From contig NZ_NEJP01000003.1 in the NCBI RefSeq assembly GCF_002113125.1, positions 62,001-126,000 on the forward strand: DNA of 64,000 nt, read 5' to 3'. This DNA is from Pseudomonas sp. B20(2017) (GTDB lineage: Bacteria; Pseudomonadota; Gammaproteobacteria; Pseudomonadales; Pseudomonadaceae). The notes under the pieces were generated by a model. It was not told the DNA's origin and did no database searches. It saw only the letters and a program-made list of their open reading frames with translations. Made by a program: the position numbers and the translations under genes. How positions within the stretch are numbered: position 1 is the stretch's first letter; each line of letters opens with the position of its first letter. Positions 27,125 to 36,434 of this stretch are shown here, in pieces.

Positions 27125-28435
27125 ATGCAACCCACTGCAAAAGCTCTGCTGGCCCTCACCTGCATGACCCTCAGCAGCGTCAGCCTTGGCGCCCAGACCC
27201 TGACCATCGCCACCGTCAACAACAGCGACATGATCCGCATGCAAAAGCTCTCGAAGACTTTCGAGACCGAGCATCCGGACATCAAGCTCAATTGGGTCGT
27301 GCTGGAAGAAAACGTTCTGCGTCAGCGCCTGACCACCGACATCGCCACTCAGGGCGGTCAGTTCGATGTGTTGACCATCGGCATGTACGAAGCCGCACTC
27401 TGGGGTGCCAAGGGTTGGCTGGAACCGATGAAGGATCTGCCGGCCAGCTACGCCCTCGACGATGTGTTCCCGTCGGTGCGCGAAGGCCTGTCGGTCAAGG
27501 GTTCGCTGTACGCCCTGCCGTTCTACGCCGAAAGCTCGATCACCTATTACCGCACCGACCTGTTCAAGGACGCCGGCCTGACCATGCCGGAACGTCCGAC
27601 CTGGGAGCAGATCGCCGGCTTCGCCGAAAAACTCACCAACAAGGACAAGGAACAGTACGGCATCTGCCTGCGCGGCAAGGCCGGTTGGGGCGAGAACATC
27701 GCGCTGATCACCACCGTGGCCAACGCCTACGGTGCGCGCTGGTTCGATGAGCAGTGGAAACCGGAATTCAGCGGTCCCGAATGGAAAAACGCGCTGAATT
27801 TCTACGTCGATACCATGAAGAAGTCTGGCCCGCCGGGCGCCTCCAGTAACGGTTTCAACGAAAACCTTGCCCTGTTCAACAGCGGCAAATGCGCAATGTG
27901 GGTCGATGCCAGCGTCGCCGGCTCGTTCGTCACCGACAAGACCCAAAGCAAGGTCGCCGATCACGTCGGCTTCACCTACGCGCCGCATCAGGTCACCGAC
28001 AAAGGCTCGGCGTGGCTGTACTCGTGGGCGCTGGCGATTCCGACCAGCTCCAAGGCCAAAGACGCCGCCAAGCAATTCAGCGCCTGGGCTACCTCCAAAG
28101 AGTACGGCGAACTGGTCGCCAAGACCGACGGCATCGCCAACGTACCGCCGGGGACTCGCGCCTCGACCTACAGCGACGCGTACATGAGCGCCGCGCCGTT
28201 TGCGAAGGTCACGCTGGAATCGCTGAAAGCGGCTGACCCGAGCAAACCGACCCTCAAGCCTGTGCCGTACATCGGCATTCAACTGGTGACCATTCCTGAA
28301 TTCCAAGGCGTGGGCACCCAGGTCGGCAAGCTGTTCTCGGCGGCGCTGATCGGCCAGACCACGGTCGACCAGGCGTTGACCGCCGCGCAGCAAACCACCG
28401 AACGCGAGATGAAGCGCGCGGGTTATCCGAAGTAA
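27125..28435 (+). CDS. mtlE: MtlE, polyol ABC transporter substrate-binding protein
   Basis: 436 residues with AAGGAG before the ATG and a Sec signal peptide (KALLALTCMTLSSVSLGAQT). The mature part is an extracellular solute-binding family 1 protein (TLTIATVNNSDMIRM, LPFYAESSITYYRTDLFKDAG, AMWVDASVAGSFV). It captures mannitol and related hexitols or arabitol in the periplasm for MtlFGK. First structural gene of the operon; a REPIN separates it from mtlF, which may allow higher expression of the binding protein. Confidence 0.95.
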   Translation: MQPTAKALLALTCMTLSSVSLGAQTLTIATVNNSDMIRMQKLSKTFETEHPDIKLNWVVLEENVLRQRLTTDIATQGGQFDVLTIGMYEAALWGAKGWLEPMKDLPASYALDDVFPSVREGLSVKGSLYALPFYAESSITYYRTDLFKDAGLTMPERPTWEQIAGFAEKLTNKDKEQYGICLRGKAGWGENIALITTVANAYGARWFDEQWKPEFSGPEWKNALNFYVDTMKKSGPPGASSNGFNENLALFNSGKCAMWVDASVAGSFVTDKTQSKVADHVGFTYAPHQVTDKGSAWLYSWALAIPTSSKAKDAAKQFSAWATSKEYGELVAKTDGIANVPPGTRASTYSDAYMSAAPFAKVTLESLKAADPSKPTLKPVPYIGIQLVTIPEFQGVGTQVGKLFSAALIGQTTVDQALTAAQQTTEREMKRAGYPK

Positions 28436-28460
28436 TCCGCAAAGCTCGCTCCTGCCTCCT

Positions 28461-28547
28461 GTGGGAGCGAGCTTGCTCGCGAAAGCGGTGTTCAGTGAAA
28501 CATTTGTTGTCTGACACGACGCCTTCGCGAGCCAGCTCGCGCTCACC
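28461..28547. repeat. REPIN between mtlE and mtlF
   Basis: REP copy GTGGGAGCGAGCTTGCTCGC (from 28461) and an inverted degenerate copy (GCCTTCGCGAGCCAGCTCGC to 28547), separated by about 35 bp. Same family as those at 30362 and 36293. As mRNA, the pair can fold into a long stem-loop between two cistrons. Confidence 0.85.
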
Positions 28548-28587
28548 GGGGATCTCCATAGGTCTGTATGACTCGGTTGTGATCACC

Positions 28588-29514
28588 ATGAATACTTCAA
28601 CTGCCAAAGCCCACATCGACCTGTCGCAGCCCCGGCGCAAAAACCGTGTGGCCAATCCCGGCTGGTTTCTGGTCAGCCCTTCGGTGGCCCTGTTGCTGCT
28701 GTGGATGATCGTGCCGCTGGGCATGACCGTCTATTTCTCGATGATCCGCTACAACCTGCTCGACCCGGGCACCAACGAATTCGTCGGGCTGGAAAACTTC
28801 ACCTACTTCCTGACCGACTCCGGCTTCATGCCCGGCGCCACCAACACCCTACTGCTGGTAGGCAGTGTGCTGCTGATCAGCGTGGTGTTCGGCGTATTGA
28901 TCAGTGCATTGCTTGAGGCCAGTGAGTTCTTCGGTCGCGGCATCGTGCGGGTGATGCTGATTTCGCCGTTCTTCATCATGCCCACGGTCGGTGCGCTGAT
29001 CTGGAAGAACCTGATTTTCCACCCGGTGTCCGGGATCCTCGCCTACATCTGGAAGCTGTTCGGCGCGCAACCGGTGGACTGGCTGGCCCACTACCCGCTG
29101 CTGTCGATCATCATCATTGTCTCGTGGCAATGGCTGCCCTTCGCGATCCTGATCCTGATGACCGCCATGCAGTCCCTCGACCAGGAACAGAAGGAAGCCG
29201 CTCGCCTCGACGGCGCCGGCCCGATCGCAATCTTCTGGCATCTGACGCTGCCGCACCTGGCACGTCCGATTGCCGTGGTGGTGATGATCGAAACCATCTT
29301 CCTGCTGTCGGTGTTCGCCGAAATATTCACCACCACCAACGGCGGCCCCGGTTACGCGTCGACCAACCTCGCCTACCTGATCTACAACCAGGCGCTGGTG
29401 CAGTTCGACGTCGGCATGGCCTCGGCCGGCGGCCTGATCGCCGTGGTCATCGCCAACATCGCCGCGATCATTCTGGTGCGGATGATCGGCAAAAACCTGA
29501 CTGACAAAGCCTGA
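28588..29514 (+). CDS. mtlF: MtlF, polyol ABC transporter permease
   Basis: 308 residues from the ATG at 28588; the longer frame begins inside the REPIN. Six membrane helices are visible, starting with WFLVSPSVALLLLWMIVPLG. The permease EAA loop reads EAARLDGAGPIAIFWHLTLP. MalF-type inner-membrane subunit pairing with MtlG. It follows the REPIN and precedes mtlG by 8 nt. Confidence 0.94.
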   Translation: MNTSTAKAHIDLSQPRRKNRVANPGWFLVSPSVALLLLWMIVPLGMTVYFSMIRYNLLDPGTNEFVGLENFTYFLTDSGFMPGATNTLLLVGSVLLISVVFGVLISALLEASEFFGRGIVRVMLISPFFIMPTVGALIWKNLIFHPVSGILAYIWKLFGAQPVDWLAHYPLLSIIIIVSWQWLPFAILILMTAMQSLDQEQKEAARLDGAGPIAIFWHLTLPHLARPIAVVVMIETIFLLSVFAEIFTTTNGGPGYASTNLAYLIYNQALVQFDVGMASAGGLIAVVIANIAAIILVRMIGKNLTDKA

Positions 29515-29522
29515 GGCCTGCC

Positions 29523-30353
29523 ATGACTCTTCAACAATCCCGCCGGCTGCAAAGCCTGCTGCTCGGCACACTGGCCTGGGCCATCGCGATCATCATTTTC
29601 TTTCCGATCTTCTGGATGGTGCTGACCAGTTTCAAGACCGAAATCGACGCCTTCGCCACGCCGCCGCAGTTCATCTTCACGCCGACGCTGGAGAACTACC
29701 TGCACATCAACGAGCGCAGCGACTACTTCAGTTTCGCCTGGAACTCGGTAGTGATTTCCTTCAGCGCTACGGCTCTTTGCCTGCTGATCGCGGTGCCGGC
29801 GGCCTACTCGATGGCGTTCTACGAAACCCAGCGCACCAAGGGCACGCTGCTGTGGATGCTCTCCACCAAGATGTTGCCGCCGGTGGGCGTGCTGATGCCG
29901 ATCTACCTGCTGGCCAAGAGTTTCGGCCTGCTCGACACGCGCATCGCACTGATCGTGATCTACACGCTGATCAACCTGCCGATCGTGGTCTGGATGGTTT
30001 ACACCTACTTCAAGGACATCCCCAAGGACATCCTCGAAGCCGCCCGCCTCGACGGCGCCACCCTCGCCCAGGAAATGCTCCGCGTACTGTTGCCAATCGC
30101 CAAGGGCGGCCTGGCCTCGACCGTGCTGCTGTCGCTGATCCTGTGCTGGAACGAGGCGTTCTGGTCGCTGAACCTGACCTCGTCCAAAGCCGCGCCGCTG
30201 ACCGCGTTGATCGCCTCCTACTCAAGCCCCGAAGGCTTGTTCTGGGCCAAGTTGTCGGCTGTCTCGACCCTGGCCTGCGCGCCGATCCTGATCTTCGGCT
30301 GGATCAGCCAGAAACAACTGGTGCGCGGCCTGTCGTTCGGCGCCGTGAAATGA
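29523..30353 (+). CDS. mtlG: MtlG, polyol ABC transporter permease
   Basis: 276 residues, MalG-type permease with six helices and the EAA loop EAARLDGATLAQEMLRVLLP. The C-terminus ends KQLVRGLSFGAVK, the family's typical end. It forms the membrane channel with MtlF. A REPIN follows the stop after 8 nt, separating it from mtlK. Confidence 0.94.
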   Translation: MTLQQSRRLQSLLLGTLAWAIAIIIFFPIFWMVLTSFKTEIDAFATPPQFIFTPTLENYLHINERSDYFSFAWNSVVISFSATALCLLIAVPAAYSMAFYETQRTKGTLLWMLSTKMLPPVGVLMPIYLLAKSFGLLDTRIALIVIYTLINLPIVVWMVYTYFKDIPKDILEAARLDGATLAQEMLRVLLPIAKGGLASTVLLSLILCWNEAFWSLNLTSSKAAPLTALIASYSSPEGLFWAKLSAVSTLACAPILIFGWISQKQLVRGLSFGAVK

Positions 30354-30361
30354 ATGCCCCT

Positions 30362-30450
30362 GTGGGAGCGAGCCTGCTCGCGATAGCGGTGTGTCTTGCA
30401 ACAATGATGTCGACTGACACGGCCCCATCGCGAGCAGGCTCACTCCTACA
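30362..30450. repeat. REPIN between mtlG and mtlK
   Basis: GTGGGAGCGAGCCTGCTCGC (30362) and the inverted partner ATCGCGAGCAGGCTCACTCC ending about 30450, around 38 bp of spacer. It is better conserved than the copy after mtlE; the arms can pair over about 20 bases. Confidence 0.87.
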
Positions 30451-30473
30451 GAAAAGCCCATCCGGTTCAACTG

Positions 30474-30481
30474 AATAAAAA
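30474..30481 (+). promoter_or_regulatory. Crc/Hfq-type motif before mtlK
   Basis: AATAAAAA fits AANAANAA and lies just before the GGAGG ribosome site (30486-30490) of mtlK, a position where Hfq/Crc binding would block initiation. Confidence 0.4.
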
Positions 30482-30499
30482 TTGTGGAGGCCCATCACC

Positions 30500-31603
<1,104 letters not shown>

Positions 31604-31619
31604 TTTCGAGACTGACCCG

Positions 31620-33092
31620 ATGAAACTGAACAAGCAAAACCTCAACCGCCTCGCCCCCGAAGTGAAACTGCCGGCCTACAGCCTCAGCGACACCCGCCAG
31701 GGCATCGCCCACATTGGCGTCGGCGGTTTCCACCGCGCACATCAGGCGTATTACACCGACGCGCTGATGAACACCGGCGAAGCGCTGGACTGGGCCATTT
31801 GCGGCGTCGGCCTGCGCGCCGAAGACCGCCGCGCCCGCAACGACCTAAAGGAACAGGATTACCTGTTCACCCTGTTCGAACTCGGCGACAGCGACGACAC
31901 CGAAGTCCGCGTCATCGGTGCGATCCGCGACATGCTGCTGGCCGAGGACAGCGCTCAGGCGCTGATCGAAAAACTCGCCGACCCGCAGATCCGTATCGTC
32001 TCGCTGACCATCACCGAGGGCGGCTACTGCATTGATGACAGCAACGGCGAGTTCATGGCGCACCTGCCGCAGATACAGCACGATCTGACTTACCCGCAAC
32101 AGCCGAAAACCGTGTTCGGTTTCCTCTGTGCCGCACTGGCCAATCGACGTGCGGCAGGCATTCCGGCGTTCACGGTGATGTCCTGCGATAACCTGCCGCA
32201 CAACGGCGCCGTCACCCGCAAGGCGCTGCTGGCCTTCACCTCGCTGCTGGATTCGGACCTGCGTGACTGGATCGACGCCAACGTCAGCTTCCCCAACGCG
32301 ATGGTCGACCGCATCACTCCCATGACCAGCACTGCGCATCGCCTGCAACTGGCGGACAAACACGCCGTCGACGACGCCTGGCCGGTGGTCTGCGAACCCT
32401 TCGTGCAATGGGTGCTGGAAGACAAATTCGTCGACGGCCGCCCGGCCTGGGAAAAGGTCGGCGTGCAGTTCACCGACGACGTTTCGCCCTATGAAGAAAT
32501 GAAGATCAAACTGCTCAACGGCAGCCATCTGGCGCTGACTTATCTGGGCTTTTTGAAGGGTTACCGCTTCGTTCACGAGACCATGAACGACCCGCTGTTC
32601 GTGCGTTATATGCGCGCCTACATGGATCTGGACGTGACCCCGCAATTGGCGCCGGTGCCGGGCATCGACCTGACCGAGTACAAGAACACGCTGGTGGCGC
32701 GGTTCTCCAATCAGGCGATAGCCGATCAGCTGGAGCGTGTTTGCTCGGATGGGTCGTCGAAGTTTCCCAAGTTCACCATTCCGACGATCAATCGGTTGAT
32801 TGCCGACGGACAGGAGACCAAACGAGCGGCGTTGGTGGTGGCGGCCTGGGCGCTGTACTTGAAGGGTGTGGACGAGAATGGCGACACTTACTCGATTCCG
32901 GATCCTCGGGCGGCGTTCTGTCAGGGGTTGGTGGCGGAGGATGCTTTGATTACTGAGCGGTTGTTGGGGGTTGAAGAAATCTTCGGTACGGCGATACCGC
33001 GCTCGAAGGAGTTTGTGGCGGCGTTCGAGTGGTGCCTGAACAGCTTGCGCGAAGAAGGCGTGACTCGCACCCTCGAACACCTGTTGACCTGA
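31620..33092 (+). CDS. mtlD: MtlD, mannitol 2-dehydrogenase
   Basis: 490 residues. The N-terminus MKLNKQNLNRLAPEVKLP and the NAD-binding start GIAHIGVGGFHRAHQAYY agree with remembered P. fluorescens mannitol 2-dehydrogenase. The catalytic pattern K-x4-N-x2-H is present in MKIKLLNGSHLALTYLG (Lys, Asn and His of the long-chain polyol dehydrogenase family). It oxidises D-mannitol to fructose, and in the family also D-arabitol to D-xylulose and sorbitol to fructose. The products feed MtlZ and MtlY encoded downstream. Confidence 0.97.
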   Translation: MKLNKQNLNRLAPEVKLPAYSLSDTRQGIAHIGVGGFHRAHQAYYTDALMNTGEALDWAICGVGLRAEDRRARNDLKEQDYLFTLFELGDSDDTEVRVIGAIRDMLLAEDSAQALIEKLADPQIRIVSLTITEGGYCIDDSNGEFMAHLPQIQHDLTYPQQPKTVFGFLCAALANRRAAGIPAFTVMSCDNLPHNGAVTRKALLAFTSLLDSDLRDWIDANVSFPNAMVDRITPMTSTAHRLQLADKHAVDDAWPVVCEPFVQWVLEDKFVDGRPAWEKVGVQFTDDVSPYEEMKIKLLNGSHLALTYLGFLKGYRFVHETMNDPLFVRYMRAYMDLDVTPQLAPVPGIDLTEYKNTLVARFSNQAIADQLERVCSDGSSKFPKFTIPTINRLIADGQETKRAALVVAAWALYLKGVDENGDTYSIPDPRAAFCQGLVAEDALITERLLGVEEIFGTAIPRSKEFVAAFEWCLNSLREEGVTRTLEHLLT

Positions 33093-33147
33093 TCGTTCCC
33101 ACGCTCTGCGTGGGAATGCAGCCCGGGACGCTCCGCGTCCCTCGATC
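33091..33147. repeat. Double-hairpin repeat between mtlD and mtlY
   Basis: TCGTTCCCACGCTCTGCGTG then GGAATGCAGCCCGGGACGCT and CCGCGTCCC. Two adjacent stems (CCCACGC/GCGTGGG and GGGACGC/GCGTCCC). The same element occurs twice, inverted, at 58860-58992. It begins at the mtlD stop codon. Confidence 0.8.
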
Positions 33148-33161
33148 TGTGTGGAGCGCAC

Positions 33162-34658
33162 ATGACAACACAGCAACTGTTCCTCGGCATCGACTGCGGC
33201 ACTCAAGGCACTAAGGCCATCATCCTCGACGCTGTCAGCGGTCAGGTCCTCGGCCAAGGCGCCGCCGCCCACACGATGATCAGCAGCGCCAACGGCCGAC
33301 GCGAGCAAGACACCGCGCAATGGCTGGAAGCTTTCACCCTCGCCACTCGCCGAGCTTTATTGGCGGCGAATGTCGACGGTCAATCAATCCTCGGCATCGG
33401 CGTTTCCGGCCAACAACACGGTCTGGTATTGCTCGACGAGCAAGGCCAGGTCCTGCGTCCGGCCAAGCTCTGGTGCGACACCGAAACCACGCCTGAAAAC
33501 GACCGCCTGCTGGCGCATCTGGGTGGTGAACAAGGCTCGCTGGAACGCCTCGGCGTGGTTATCGCGCCGGGCTACACCGTCTCAAAACTGTTGTGGACCA
33601 AGGAGCAGCATCCGGACGCGTTCTCCCGCATCGCGCGGATCCTGCTGCCCCACGACTACCTGAACTTCTGGCTCACCGGCCGTGCGTGCAGCGAATACGG
33701 CGATGCCTCCGGCACCGGCTATTTCAACGTACGCACTCGCCAATGGGATTTGCAGCTGCTGCGTGACATCGACGCCAGTGGTCGTCTGCAATCCGCGCTG
33801 CCGGAACTGATCGACGCCCATCAAACGGTCGGCACGATCCTGCCGGCGGTTGCCGAGCAACTTGGCATCAATCCCGGCGCGCTGGTGTCCAGCGGTGGCG
33901 GCGACAACATGATGGGCGCCATCGGCACCGGCAATATTCAGCCGGGCGCGATCACCATGAGCCTCGGATCTTCCGGCACGGTGTACGCCTACGCCGAGGC
34001 GCCGAAGGTCAGCCCGGATGCGTCGGTCGCGACCTTCTGTTCTTCCAGCGGCGGCTGGCTGCCGCTGATCTGCACCATGAACCTGACCAACGCCACCGGC
34101 GCAATCCGCGAACTGTTCGACCTCGATCTCGACGCCTTCAACACCTTGGTGGCCCAGGCCCCGATTGGCGCAGAAGGCGTCAGCATGTTGCCGTTCCTCA
34201 ATGGCGAACGCGTGCCTCCCCTCCCCCACGCCACCGGCAGCCTGCACGGCCTGACGATCGATAACCTGACCCAGGCCAATCTGTGCCGTGCTGCCGTCGA
34301 GGGCACCACCTTCGGCCTGCGTTATGGACTGGATCTGCTACGCCAGAATGGTTTACAAAGCCGCAGCATTTGCCTGATCGGCGGCGGTTCGAAGAGCGCG
34401 GTGTGGCGGCAGATCGTCGCCGACATCATGAACACCCCGGTGATCTGCACCGAGCAAAGCGAAGCCGCCGCCCTGGGCGCGGCGATTCAGGCGGCGTGGT
34501 GCAAGTCGTGGTCGAACGGTCACGAAGACACCCTGGCCGACCTGTGCCAGCGCTGCGTGAAGCTCGACCTGAACAGTGAAACCCTGCCGGTTGCCGCGAA
34601 TGTCGCGGCGTTCCAGCAGGCCTATGAACGCTATCGACTGCATGTCGCAACCTTATAA
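33162..34658 (+). CDS. mtlY: MtlY, xylulokinase
   Basis: 498 residues, FGGY-family carbohydrate kinase: phosphate-1 loop LGIDCGTQGTKAIILD, the sugar-binding GVSGQQHGLVLLD, DYLNFWLTG, and the adenosine motif ICLIGGGSKSAVWRQI. It phosphorylates D-xylulose, the product of arabitol oxidation by MtlD, for the pentose phosphate pathway. Spaced 69 bp from mtlD by a repeat element and 13 nt before mtlZ. An ATG about 36 bp upstream is ruled out because the frame differs and the GGAGCG site fits the ATG at 33162. Confidence 0.94.
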   Translation: MTTQQLFLGIDCGTQGTKAIILDAVSGQVLGQGAAAHTMISSANGRREQDTAQWLEAFTLATRRALLAANVDGQSILGIGVSGQQHGLVLLDEQGQVLRPAKLWCDTETTPENDRLLAHLGGEQGSLERLGVVIAPGYTVSKLLWTKEQHPDAFSRIARILLPHDYLNFWLTGRACSEYGDASGTGYFNVRTRQWDLQLLRDIDASGRLQSALPELIDAHQTVGTILPAVAEQLGINPGALVSSGGGDNMMGAIGTGNIQPGAITMSLGSSGTVYAYAEAPKVSPDASVATFCSSSGGWLPLICTMNLTNATGAIRELFDLDLDAFNTLVAQAPIGAEGVSMLPFLNGERVPPLPHATGSLHGLTIDNLTQANLCRAAVEGTTFGLRYGLDLLRQNGLQSRSICLIGGGSKSAVWRQIVADIMNTPVICTEQSEAAALGAAIQAAWCKSWSNGHEDTLADLCQRCVKLDLNSETLPVAANVAAFQQAYERYRLHVATL

Positions 34659-34671
34659 AGAGCAAACAACT

Positions 34672-35610
34672 ATGTACCTGGTGTGTGGCGAAGCGCTGTT
34701 TGATTTCTTCAGCGAAGACGATGCCGGCGGACAGGCATCGAAAGTCAATTTCAAGGCGATTGCCGGCGGCTCGCCGTTCAACGTGGCGGTGGGTTTACGC
34801 CGACTGGGCGTGGATTCGGCTCTTTTCGGCGGGCTGTCCACCGACTACCTCGGCCGGCGTTTGCAGCAGGTGCTGCAGGATGAAGGCGTACGTCCGGACT
34901 ATCTGGTGGATTTCGCCGCGCCGACCACGTTGGCGATGGTCGCAGTGGGCGCCAATGGCTCGCCGCATTACAGCTTCCGCGGCGAAGGCTGCGCCGACCG
35001 CCAATTGAGCCTGGCGCATCTGCCATCGCTGGGCCCTGAAGTGCGCGGTTTGCACTTCGGCTCCTTCTCGCTGGTGGTGCAACCGATTGCCGACACCTTG
35101 CTGGCGCTGGTGCAGCGCGAAAGCGGCAAGCGCCTGATCAGCCTCGACCCGAACGTGCGCCTCAACCCTGAGCCGAACATCGACCTGTGGCGCGAACGAA
35201 TCGCTACGCTGGTGCCGTTGGCGGACCTGATCAAGGTCAGCGACGAAGACTTGAGCCTGCTGTATCCCGAGCAGGATCCGCAGCGCGTCATCGAAGGCTG
35301 GTTGCAGCATCGTTGCCAGGTGGTGTTCCTGACCCGTGGCGGTGAAGGCGCGACGGTATTCAGCCGTGCTCATGGCTCATGGTCATTGCCGGCGAGTCCG
35401 GTGAAGATTGCCGATACCGTCGGCGCCGGCGATACCTTCCAGGCCGCGTTGATCACCTGGCTGACCGAGCATGAGCTGGATTCGGTGGACGGCGTTCAAC
35501 ACCTGAGCCGTGAACAGATCGACGGCATGCTCAGGTTTGCCGTACAGGCCGCCGCCCTTACATGCAGTAAAACAGGTCCGGATTTGCCTTATCGCCACCA
35601 GTTGACCTGA
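34672..35610 (+). CDS. mtlZ: MtlZ, fructokinase (PfkB family)
   Basis: 312 residues from the ATG at 34672; the longer frame overlaps mtlY and lacks family sequence. Ribokinase/PfkB signatures: LVCGEALFDFF at the N-terminus, GGSPFNVAVGLRRLG, and DTVGAGDTFQAALITWL with the catalytic Asp of GAGD. It phosphorylates fructose formed from mannitol or sorbitol by MtlD. Last gene of the mtl operon. Confidence 0.94.
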   Translation: MYLVCGEALFDFFSEDDAGGQASKVNFKAIAGGSPFNVAVGLRRLGVDSALFGGLSTDYLGRRLQQVLQDEGVRPDYLVDFAAPTTLAMVAVGANGSPHYSFRGEGCADRQLSLAHLPSLGPEVRGLHFGSFSLVVQPIADTLLALVQRESGKRLISLDPNVRLNPEPNIDLWRERIATLVPLADLIKVSDEDLSLLYPEQDPQRVIEGWLQHRCQVVFLTRGGEGATVFSRAHGSWSLPASPVKIADTVGAGDTFQAALITWLTEHELDSVDGVQHLSREQIDGMLRFAVQAAALTCSKTGPDLPYRHQLT

Positions 35611-35654
35611 CCGCGTAGACTGGCGCCCTTTTTTGCACGACGGGATGACGGCTT

Positions 35655-36275
35655 TTGAATTCGGGGCGCACGGTTGGACTCTTGGTATTGGCGGCACTGT
35701 TGACCGGCTGCGGAACATCGCCACCGCGTTCACCGGAAAACCTCTGCGAGATTTTCCGCGAAAAAAGTGATTGGTACGACGCGGCGCAAGTCACGCAAAA
35801 ACGCTGGGGCGTACCGATCCAGGTGCCGTTCGCGATCATGTATCAGGAGTCCGGATACCGCTACGACGCCAAGACGCCGCGCAAATACCTGTTGTGGGTG
35901 ATTCCGTGGGGCCGGGTTTCGACGGCCTCGGGTTATGCGCAGGCCAAGGATGAAGTCTGGTCCGACTACCAGAAGAGCACCGGCCGATATGGCGCCGATC
36001 GCGAAGACTTCGATGACGCCATCGACTTTGTCGGCTGGTACATGGACAAGACCACCTCGATCAACGGCGTGTACAAGTACGACGCCTACAACCAGTACCT
36101 CAACTACCACGAAGGCTGGGGCGGTTTTCGCCAGAAGACTTACGCCAGCAAAGCGTGGCTGATGACCACTGCGCGCAAGGTGCAGAACCGCTCGGACATG
36201 TACGGTCAGCAATACGCGGCGTGCAAGGATGATTTGAATCGCGGGTTCTGGAGCCGGTTCTGGCATTGGCTCTGA
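35655..36275 (+). CDS. SLT-like (lysozyme-fold) lipoprotein
   Basis: 206 residues from a TTG at 35655, the only start in this frame giving a full signal: MNSGRTVGLLVLAALLTGC with lipobox LTGC (Cys19). A lytic-transglycosylase-like segment follows, IMYQESGYRYDAKTP, whose Glu matches the catalytic ES motif of SLT enzymes. Tyr/Trp-rich remainder (DFVGWYMDKTT, YNQYLNYHEGWGGF). Probably an outer-membrane-anchored murein hydrolase; activity is inferred. Not obviously part of the mtl operon although only 44 bp downstream. Confidence 0.75.
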   Translation: MNSGRTVGLLVLAALLTGCGTSPPRSPENLCEIFREKSDWYDAAQVTQKRWGVPIQVPFAIMYQESGYRYDAKTPRKYLLWVIPWGRVSTASGYAQAKDEVWSDYQKSTGRYGADREDFDDAIDFVGWYMDKTTSINGVYKYDAYNQYLNYHEGWGGFRQKTYASKAWLMTTARKVQNRSDMYGQQYAACKDDLNRGFWSRFWHWL

Positions 36276-36292
36276 CTCTCGGTGCTCTTCAG

Positions 36293-36409
36293 GACGCCTT
36301 CGCGGGCAAGTCGAATCGTCGCACCGCAGCTCCCACAGGGATTTAGAGTGACCACAATTTAGTCAGCACCCGGGAAACCTGTGGGAGCGGGCTTGCCCGC
36401 GAAGGCGTC
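36293..36409. repeat. REPIN after the SLT-like lipoprotein gene
   Basis: Left arm GACGCCTTCGCGGGCAAG (36293) with CTCCCACAGG, right arm CCTGTGGGAGCGGGCTTGCC to GAAGGCGTC (36409). Arms are inverted, with about 60 bp between. It lies between two convergent genes and may also serve as a transcription barrier. Confidence 0.85.
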
Positions 36410-36434
36410 AGTTCAAACACCGCCGACCTATGGG

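Noticed and set aside
32741..32956. Small plus-strand frame inside mtlD
   Set aside because: Overlaps a well-conserved enzyme gene and has no features of its own.
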